This document shows positions 1 through 5,300 of a stretch of DNA of 5,300 bases, in pieces. The stretch is from assembly GCA_900319895.1 (NCBI GenBank), contig ONQK01000201.1, positions 1-5,300 on the forward strand. The letters run 5' to 3'. Source of the stretch: an uncultured Prevotella sp. Its GTDB lineage: Bacteria; Bacteroidota; Bacteroidia; Bacteroidales; Bacteroidaceae. The notes beneath the pieces were generated by a model. The model was not told the DNA's origin. It worked only from the letters and a program-made list of their open reading frames with translations, and did not search any database. The position numbers were made by a program, and so were the translations under genes. Position 1 is the first letter of the stretch. The number at the start of each line of letters is the position of its first letter.

Positions 1-2340
1 ACCCTCACGGTTGACAGCATGCGTATAGACACAGTCAAGCTGGTGATAATGTCGGATGCCAATCAGACGAACTTCAAAGCACAGGTCTGCAACAATAAAA
101 ACAATCCGCAATACGTCTTCAATGCCTTGTTTGACGGCGGCATTCATGAAAAGGGCGCCTTTACGAACACTAAGATTTATGACTCCGACAACCGTTTGGG
201 CGTTGACCTGGGCGTTACGGCGTTGATGGAGGAAGATGGGCTGCGGTTGCGGCTCCAAGGCACCAATCCCGTGTTAGGATACAAAACTTTTTCAGCCAAT
301 GACGACAACTATATCTTTTTAGGTGACGACAAGCATGTGTCTGCCTTCATGCGGCTGGTGGCTGCCGACGGGACAGGCGTCCAGGTCTACAGCGACGATG
401 GAAGTAGCGCACAACAAGACATCACCTTGAGCTTGAACCGTTTTGACTTGACGGAAATCATGTCGGTAATCCCTTATACGCCCGATATTTCGGGCATTAT
501 GAACGGTGACTTCCATTTCATACAGACCGATGATGCCATTTCCGTGTCTTCATCAATCACGATTGACGACTTTTTCTATGAAAAAAGCCCGATGGGCGAT
601 CTTGGCAGCGAGTTGGTCTATATGCCTAAAGATGACGGTTCCCATTATGTTGACGGCATTTTTTACCAAAACCAGCGTGAAATTTGCACGCTGACGGGCA
701 CTTATCAGGCTAAAGGAAGGGGATACTTGGACGCTGTCATGCATTTGGACCGCACGCCGATGGGCCTGCTGAACGGTTTTGTCCCTGATAAGATTTTAGG
801 TTTTAAGGGTTATGCAGAAGGCGACCTTACGCTGAAAGGCGAGATGCTTAAACCACAAATAAACGGCGAGATATTGCTTGACTCGGCATACATGTTCAGC
901 GAGCCATACGGGATTGAATTGCGTTTTGACAATGACCCGGTGCGCATCCAAAAGAGCAAACTGTTGTTTGAAAACTTTGAAGTCTATTCACACAATGAAA
1001 CACCGTTGACCCTGGCAGGATTCTTGGACATGTCCGACTTGGAGAAAATGAAGCTGGACTTGCGTATGCAGACGCGCAACTTCCTGCTGGTGGATGCTAA
1101 GGAAAATCATCGTTCGGAGACTTATGGCAAAGTATTCGTGAACTTTTTCGGGCGGATGAACGGGTTGGTGTCGAACCTCAAGATGAGGGGCAAGCTGGAT
1201 GTACTTGGAAACACAGACGTTGTCTATGTCTTGCGTGATTCCCCCTTGACCACGGACACACAACTCGACGATTTGGTGAAATTCACCAATTTCAGCGATA
1301 CAACCTTGCAACATGTGGTGACACGACCGCCATTGAGCGGTTTTGACATGGACCTGTCTGTCGGCATAGACCAAGGTGCGCGAATCAAGTGTGAGCTTAA
1401 TGCCGAGCACACCAACTACGTCGATTTGCAGGGAGGCGGCGAATTGCGCATGAAATACACCTCTGCCGACAATCTGCGCCTGAACGGCCGCTACACTTTA
1501 AATAATGGAGAGATGAAATACTCTTTGCCCATTATACCGCTAAAAACGTTTACCATCCAAGACGGTAGCTATATTGAGTTTACGGGAGAGCCCATGAATC
1601 CGACGTTGAACATCACTGCAACCGAACAGACGAAAGCCTCTGTATCATCGGGCGGCGAGAATGGGCGCATGGTGGCCTTCGATTGTGGCGTGGTCATTAC
1701 AAAGACGTTGAACGACATGGGGCTCGAATTTATCATTGACGCGCCAGAAGACATAACGGTACATAGCCAACTGGCATCAATGACGCCTGAGGAGCGGGGG
1801 AAGATAGCGGTGACGATGTTGACAACGGGAATGTTCCTCGCAGATGGAAATACCAACAACTTTACCATGAACACGGCACTCAGCGCGTTTTTGCAGAATC
1901 AAATCAATGCGATTTCCGGTAATGCCCTGCGTACGCTAGACCTCTCGTTTGGCATGGACAATGCTACGGACATGACAGGGCGTATCCACACGGACTATTC
2001 TTTCAAGTTTGCCAAACGCTTTTGGGACAATCGTCTTCGAATAGTCATCGGCGGCAAAGTCTCGTCGGGGTCGGACGCTTACCGCAAAAACGACTCTTTT
2101 TTTGAGAATGTCACCTTTGAATACCGACTCAACCAGCAGTCAAACAAATACATGAAAGTTTTTTATGACCGAGAAGGATACGACTGGCTTGAGGGGGACA
2201 TCGCGAAATATGGCGTCGGATTTATTTGGAAGAGAAAACTGCAGCATTTCAAGGATATTTTCAAGTTTAAGTCCGAAAAACCAGTGATGCGCCAGCGGCA
2301 GACAAGTCAAAGAAACGACTCGATAACGATAAAACCATGA
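1..2340 (+). CDS. tamB: TamB-like translocation/assembly module protein, C-terminal part (5' end outside window)
   Basis: The frame is open from the first base, so the ATG at 19 is probably internal; 779 codons are visible before the TGA at 2338-2340. Family members are usually much longer, with an N-terminal inner-membrane anchor, which would lie upstream. The visible protein is almost all short alternating hydrophobic/polar beta segments with recurring Gly-Asp/Gly-Glu units (e.g. AEGDLTLKGEMLKPQINGEI near residues 269-288, counting from base 1), as expected for the beta-helical groove of the AsmA/TamB superfamily. Residues about 494-540 carry the typical TamB-domain pattern (LNGRYTLNNGEMKY, then a GEPMNPTLNITA stretch). 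The C-terminal block near residue 665 (DYSFKFAKRFWDNRL) resembles Bacteroidota TamB proteins. By family knowledge TamB bridges inner and outer membranes, helps outer-membrane protein assembly and may carry phospholipid. The stop overlaps the next gene's start, indicating an operon with the TamA-type barrel. No frameshift is visible. Confidence 0.9.
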   Translation, partial: TLTVDSMRIDTVKLVIMSDANQTNFKAQVCNNKNNPQYVFNALFDGGIHEKGAFTNTKIYDSDNRLGVDLGVTALMEEDGLRLRLQGTNPVLGYKTFSANDDNYIFLGDDKHVSAFMRLVAADGTGVQVYSDDGSSAQQDITLSLNRFDLTEIMSVIPYTPDISGIMNGDFHFIQTDDAISVSSSITIDDFFYEKSPMGDLGSELVYMPKDDGSHYVDGIFYQNQREICTLTGTYQAKGRGYLDAVMHLDRTPMGLLNGFVPDKILGFKGYAEGDLTLKGEMLKPQINGEILLDSAYMFSEPYGIELRFDNDPVRIQKSKLLFENFEVYSHNETPLTLAGFLDMSDLEKMKLDLRMQTRNFLLVDAKENHRSETYGKVFVNFFGRMNGLVSNLKMRGKLDVLGNTDVVYVLRDSPLTTDTQLDDLVKFTNFSDTTLQHVVTRPPLSGFDMDLSVGIDQGARIKCELNAEHTNYVDLQGGGELRMKYTSADNLRLNGRYTLNNGEMKYSLPIIPLKTFTIQDGSYIEFTGEPMNPTLNITATEQTKASVSSGGENGRMVAFDCGVVITKTLNDMGLEFIIDAPEDITVHSQLASMTPEERGKIAVTMLTTGMFLADGNTNNFTMNTALSAFLQNQINAISGNALRTLDLSFGMDNATDMTGRIHTDYSFKFAKRFWDNRLRIVIGGKVSSGSDAYRKNDSFFENVTFEYRLNQQSNKYMKVFYDREGYDWLEGDIAKYGVGFIWKRKLQHFKDIFKFKSEKPVMRQRQTSQRNDSITIKP

Positions 2341-4652
2341 GGATAAAGGAAAAAATAATATATTTGCTCGGATTTGGTGCAGCCATGTACTTCTTTTCAT
2401 CGTGCTCAACCACCGACTGCGTTCCGGAGGGCGACCAATTGTTCACGGGTTTGAACAAAATCAAATACCAAAATTATGAAAAGAACAACCACTTCCATTC
2501 GATGCAGGAAGAGGTCGAGGCCGCTTTGGCAACACCGCCCAATGGCGCACTTTTCGGCAGCTCCTATCACCGGAGCCCGTTCCAGTTCAGACTTTGGGTT
2601 TGGGACAAGTTCTCGAAAGACGATTCGCCCTTGGGCAAGTGGCTGACCAAATCGTTTGGACGTGCACCGGTATTGATGAGCTGGGTCAATCCTCAGCTCC
2701 GCTCTTCAGTGGCAAAGGAGGTCTTGAGGATGCATGGCTATTTCAGGGGAGATGTTGGCTATGAAGTAGTCAAACAAGACGAAGAGGCCAAAAAGGCAAA
2801 GATTTCGTACGTCGTGCGACCCGGCCACTTGTTCACGATTGACACGATTGCTTATGTTAACTTTCCCTCTTCGGCAGACAGCCTGATAGAAAGTACGAAG
2901 TCAGAAGCCTTGATTCGACCAGACGCTCCATTTGACGTGGAAACGCTGGATGCGGAGCGCACGCGGTTGGCGACACTTTTCAGGAACAACGGCTATTACT
3001 ATTACCAGCCCGATTATTCTTCCTATTTGGCAGACACCTTTAGTGTGCCAGGAAAGGTTCAATTGCGGCTGCAAATGGCCGACAGCATTGACGAAAAGGC
3101 ACTCAGGCAGTGGTATGTCGGAAAAATCAATGTCAATTACCGCAAGCGGTTCATGGAAACATTGCGCGACTCGCTGCGACGCAGGAATTTCATGATCCGT
3201 TTCAACGGCAAGCGCCCTCCCATCCGAACGCGTGTGCTGTTTAATAGCTTCAAAATCCGCTCCAATCGACCATACAGTTATGAAAAACACATGGAGTCGG
3301 TCAGCAAAATGTCCTCAAACGGGCTTTTCAGCATGGTGGACTTTGTTTTCACCCCCCGGGACAGCTCAGCCAATTGTGATACGCTCGACCTGACGGTGAA
3401 TTGTGTCTTCGACAAGCCTTATGATTTCTATATCGAGACCAATGCTGTGGGTAAAACCAACGGTAAAATAGGGCCGCAGTTCGTGTTGGGCCTTGCCAAA
3501 CGTAATTTTTTAAAGGGCGGTGAGACTTTTGACTTCAACATACATGGTTCATACGAGTGGCAGACCAGTGGACGTGGAAAAAGCAAAGGTTCTAGGATGA
3601 ATTCTTATGAATACGGTGCTGACGCCTCATTGGAACTTCCCCGTTTGCTGCTTCCGTTCAAGTTAAGACGGCGCTTTTTCACACCGCCGTCAACAGTGTT
3701 GAAAGTATCAACAAACACAATCAATCGTGCTGACTTTTTCAAACGGCACATCGTCTCTGGTGAAATGAGCTATAAGTTCCAGAAAACCAGCACGACGCGC
3801 CACGTCTTCAGCCCTTTGATACTAGATTATGAATACATGATCCGTACGACTTCGGAATTTGACAAAATCTTGGTCGAAAACCCTTATTTGCAAGTGTCTA
3901 TGCGCGACCAATTCGTCCCGAAGCTCCGTTATTCGTTCAATTACAGCAGTCCGCCGACTTATAGGAACCCGATATTCTGGGAGACAACGTTTAGCGAGGC
4001 CTCAAATATCCTTTCGCTGGGCTATTTGGTGGCAGGGAAGAAGTGGAACACAAAGGAAAAGACGATGTTTAAGAATCCGTATGCACAATTCTTGAAACTG
4101 GAAACAAATTTCAGCAAAACCTGGGCCATCGGAGAGCATTCCAGTCTGGTCGGACACGTCAACGCAGGTGTAATTTATTCGTATGGAAACGCCTCACAGT
4201 CACCTTATACAGAACAATTCTATGTCGGAGGGGCAAACAGCATCCGGGCATTTACGGTGCGCACCATCGGGCCGGGGCGATATTATACGGACGACTCCCA
4301 GTTGTCGTACATGGATCAAACAGGCGACTTGAAGCTGCTTTTCAACCTGGAATACCGAATGCGTCTTTTTGGCAGTTTGCATGGAGCTGTTTTCTTGGAT
4401 GCCGGAAATGTATGGACCTTAAAAGAGGATAGCTATCGACCCAATTCTACATTGAACTTGAAGCGGCTGCATGAAGACATGGGGGTGGGGACAGGTGTCG
4501 GCTTGCGTTACAATTTCGACTTTTTTGTCATCCGACTAGATTGGGGAATTGGCCTGCATGTGCCTTATGAAACAGGAAAAAACGGATTTTACAACATTAG
4601 GAAATTTAAGGATGGGCAAAGTATCCATCTTGCAATCGGATACCCTTTTTAA
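2337..4652 (+). CDS. tamL: TamL: lipoprotein BamA/TamA-family outer-membrane beta-barrel protein
   Basis: This complete 771-residue Omp85-superfamily protein is the likely outer-membrane partner of the TamB encoded just upstream. Residues 1-22 form a signal peptide (basic MRIKEK, then a hydrophobic stretch) ending in FSS before Cys23, a Bacteroidota-type lipobox, so it should be a lipoprotein. The segment near residues 66-110 (PPNGALFG, then LGKWLTKSFGRAPVL) matches the N-terminal domain typical of the TamL group. POTRA-like modules follow: about 145-245 (RPGHLFTID at 161-169, GYYYYQPDY at 219-227) and about 295-360. From about 364 to the end is the 16-strand-type barrel, with the loop-6 motif in the form GGANSIRAF (631-639) and a C-terminal aromatic Phe771. 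The ATG at 2337 is chosen because it gives the signal peptide directly and overlaps the tamB stop; there is no Shine-Dalgarno, as is normal in this phylum. Family members aid insertion of outer-membrane proteins. Plain BamA is less likely given the lipobox and the tamB neighbour. Confidence 0.92.
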   Translation: MRIKEKIIYLLGFGAAMYFFSSCSTTDCVPEGDQLFTGLNKIKYQNYEKNNHFHSMQEEVEAALATPPNGALFGSSYHRSPFQFRLWVWDKFSKDDSPLGKWLTKSFGRAPVLMSWVNPQLRSSVAKEVLRMHGYFRGDVGYEVVKQDEEAKKAKISYVVRPGHLFTIDTIAYVNFPSSADSLIESTKSEALIRPDAPFDVETLDAERTRLATLFRNNGYYYYQPDYSSYLADTFSVPGKVQLRLQMADSIDEKALRQWYVGKINVNYRKRFMETLRDSLRRRNFMIRFNGKRPPIRTRVLFNSFKIRSNRPYSYEKHMESVSKMSSNGLFSMVDFVFTPRDSSANCDTLDLTVNCVFDKPYDFYIETNAVGKTNGKIGPQFVLGLAKRNFLKGGETFDFNIHGSYEWQTSGRGKSKGSRMNSYEYGADASLELPRLLLPFKLRRRFFTPPSTVLKVSTNTINRADFFKRHIVSGEMSYKFQKTSTTRHVFSPLILDYEYMIRTTSEFDKILVENPYLQVSMRDQFVPKLRYSFNYSSPPTYRNPIFWETTFSEASNILSLGYLVAGKKWNTKEKTMFKNPYAQFLKLETNFSKTWAIGEHSSLVGHVNAGVIYSYGNASQSPYTEQFYVGGANSIRAFTVRTIGPGRYYTDDSQLSYMDQTGDLKLLFNLEYRMRLFGSLHGAVFLDAGNVWTLKEDSYRPNSTLNLKRLHEDMGVGTGVGLRYNFDFFVIRLDWGIGLHVPYETGKNGFYNIRKFKDGQSIHLAIGYPF

Positions 4653-4682
4653 GCCTGTATATCAGTTGTTTGCTGGTTTTCA

Positions 4683-4695
4683 TTAAAGTCTTTAA
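4683..4695. repeat. 13-bp perfect palindrome (TTAAAG-T-CTTTAA)
   Basis: Six-base arms are centred on the single T at 4689, starting 31 bases after the tamL stop. As RNA it could form only a short AU-rich stem of about four pairs. As DNA it has the shape of a small dimeric-protein site, but it lies about 55 bases upstream of the promoter's -33 box and no regulator is suggested by the context. Palindromes of this size arise easily by chance in AT-rich DNA. Confidence 0.4.
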
Positions 4696-4745
4696 GCAAA
4701 TTGGAGATGTTTTTTTTCCAAGATAAAAAATCTTTTGCCTTTTTT
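4696..4745 (+). terminator. Possible weak transcription terminator region after tamL
   Basis: GCAAA at 4696-4700 can pair with TTTGC at 4734-4738, enclosing a stem between TTGGAGA (4701-4707) and TTTCCAA (4715-4721, one G-U pair) and a small GAT/ATC stem around an A-run (4722-4732). A T-run (4740-4745) follows the outer arm, and a second run of eight T lies at 4710-4717. The stems are short and AU-rich, so this is not a classical strong intrinsic terminator. Its position between a tamL stop and a new promoter on the same strand makes a termination role reasonable but unproven. Confidence 0.3.
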
Positions 4746-4749
4746 ATAT

Positions 4750-4780
4750 TTTGCCAATTACTGATTTATGTGTATCTTTG
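4750..4780 (+). promoter_or_regulatory. Bacteroidetes-type promoter (-33 TTTG, -7 TATCTTTG)
   Basis: TTTG at 4750-4753 and TATCTTTG at 4773-4780 are separated by 19 bases. They match the known primary-sigma (sigma-ABfr) consensus of this phylum, TTTG and TAnnTTTG, with typical spacing. The DNA just upstream (about 4710-4750) is strongly AT-rich. Transcription would be expected to begin a few bases past 4780, giving the nucleotidyltransferase gene a leader of roughly 30 bases if its ATG is at 4816. The site supports separate expression from tamB-tamL. Confidence 0.8.
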
Positions 4781-4815
4781 CACGACTCTTTATGAAATCA
4801 AATAAAATAGTGAAT

Positions 4816-5300
4816 ATGAAACCTACACTTTTATTGTTAGCGGCAGGCATGGGGAGCCGGTATGGCGGCCTGAAACAGTTGGACGGCGTTGGCCCGAATG
4901 GGGAGACAATCATGGATTATTCTATTTATGACGCTATTCAGGCTGGTTTTGGAAAAATTGTTTTTGTTATTCGGAAAGATTTTGAGCAAGATTTTCGTGA
5001 ACGAGTGCTGTCGAAGTACGAAGGCCATGTGCCGGTGGAGCTGGTCTTTCAGTCTTTGGACAAGCTGCCGGCGGGCTTTTCTATTCCGGATGGGCGTGAG
5101 AAGCCCTGGGGCACGAACCATGCAGTGCTGGTGGCGAAAGACGTGATAAAAGAGCCGTTTTGCGCGATTAATTGTGACGATTTTTATAGCCGTGACACGT
5201 TTATGGCGATGGGCAAGTTTTTGTCGTCGTTGCCAGTTGGTAGTTGCGGAAAATATGCGATGGTCGGTTTTAGGATTGGTAATACATTGTCGGAAAACGG
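4816..5300 (+). CDS. Nucleotidyltransferase (sugar-phosphate NTP-transferase family), N-terminal part; runs off right edge
   Basis: About 161 codons are visible and the frame is still open at the window end. The protein begins MKPTLLLLAAGMGSRYGGLK: a beta strand followed by the GxGxR...K signature of NTP-transferase Rossmann-like enzymes, with Gly11, Gly13, Arg15 and Lys20 expected to bind the nucleotide triphosphate. PWGTNHAVL at residues 97-105 fits the conserved Gly-Thr segment contacting the base or sugar, and CAINCDDFY at 116-124 supplies acidic residues (Asp121, Asp122) suited to metal binding. Such enzymes join a sugar or alcohol phosphate to an NTP and release pyrophosphate in the cytoplasm; the substrate cannot be told from this half. 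An in-frame ATG at 4792 would add eight residues (MKSNKIVN), but 4816 places the start directly before the first core strand and leaves a more plausible leader after the promoter at 4750-4780. There is no Shine-Dalgarno, only AT-rich sequence, before either start. Confidence 0.87.
   Translation, partial: MKPTLLLLAAGMGSRYGGLKQLDGVGPNGETIMDYSIYDAIQAGFGKIVFVIRKDFEQDFRERVLSKYEGHVPVELVFQSLDKLPAGFSIPDGREKPWGTNHAVLVAKDVIKEPFCAINCDDFYSRDTFMAMGKFLSSLPVGSCGKYAMVGFRIGNTLSEN

Noticed and set aside
988..1410. 140-codon open frame on the minus strand
   Set aside because: It lies entirely inside tamB, antisense to a frame with clear family character. Its translation has no recognisable domain and an odd composition (rich in His and Gln), as expected of a shadow frame.
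1569..1874. 101-codon minus-strand frame with a hydrophobic N-terminus
   Set aside because: It overlaps the conserved C-terminal TamB domain; the hydrophobic look comes from reading the complement of beta-strand codons. No motif or start signal was seen.
2991..3008. TAT/TAC-rich micro-repeat encoding four Tyr in a row
   Set aside because: The GYYYYQ stretch is the usual end of the POTRA helix (GYY/F position) with alternating Tyr codons; it is not an expandable repeat.
2901..3290. 129-codon open frame on the minus strand
   Set aside because: It is fully antisense to the POTRA region of tamL, with no promoter, no recognisable motif and no independent support.
4481..4490. G-rich stretch GGGGGTGGGG, possible quadruplex
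   Set aside because: Only two long G-runs are present, and it encodes the ordinary Gly-rich MGVGTGVG turn of a barrel strand.
4837..5146. Open frames on both strands (minus 4837-5121, plus 4889-5146)
   Set aside because: Both overlap the nucleotidyltransferase gene, whose frame from 4816 carries the intact GxGxR...K and Asp-Asp motifs. They are shadows.

Overview
The window looks like chromosomal DNA from a Gram-negative bacterium of the Bacteroidota, most likely the order Bacteroidales (Prevotella or Bacteroides-like). The evidence is a TamL-type lipoprotein Omp85 next to a TamB-like protein, no Shine-Dalgarno sequence before either visible start, and an intergenic promoter that fits the Bacteroidetes TTTG / TAnnTTTG consensus. 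The genus is inferred from general protein character, not from a diagnostic marker.

Layout: positions 1-2340 hold the 3' part of a tamB-like gene whose 5' end lies upstream of the window. It overlaps by four bases (ATGA) a complete gene at 2337-4652 encoding a TamA/BamA-family outer-membrane barrel with a lipoprotein signal (TamL). A 163-base AT-rich intergenic region follows. It holds several weak inverted repeats (possible transcription termination) and then a well-formed sigma-ABfr-type promoter. From 4816 a third gene on the same strand runs off the right edge; it encodes the N-terminal half of a sugar-nucleotidyltransferase-like protein. All three genes are on the plus strand and coding density is high.

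How the genes work together: TamB and TamL should form the Bacteroidota version of the translocation and assembly module. TamB is a periplasm-spanning beta-rich protein, and TamL is the outer-membrane barrel with periplasmic POTRA domains to which it docks. The start/stop overlap suggests coupled translation and matched amounts. The nucleotidyltransferase has its own promoter and appears to be a separate transcription unit with no evident functional link.

No mobile element, CRISPR array, RNA gene or sign of horizontal transfer was seen. I do not find a previously undescribed system here; the findings are modest points about gene coupling, start choice, an altered Omp85 motif and the intergenic region.
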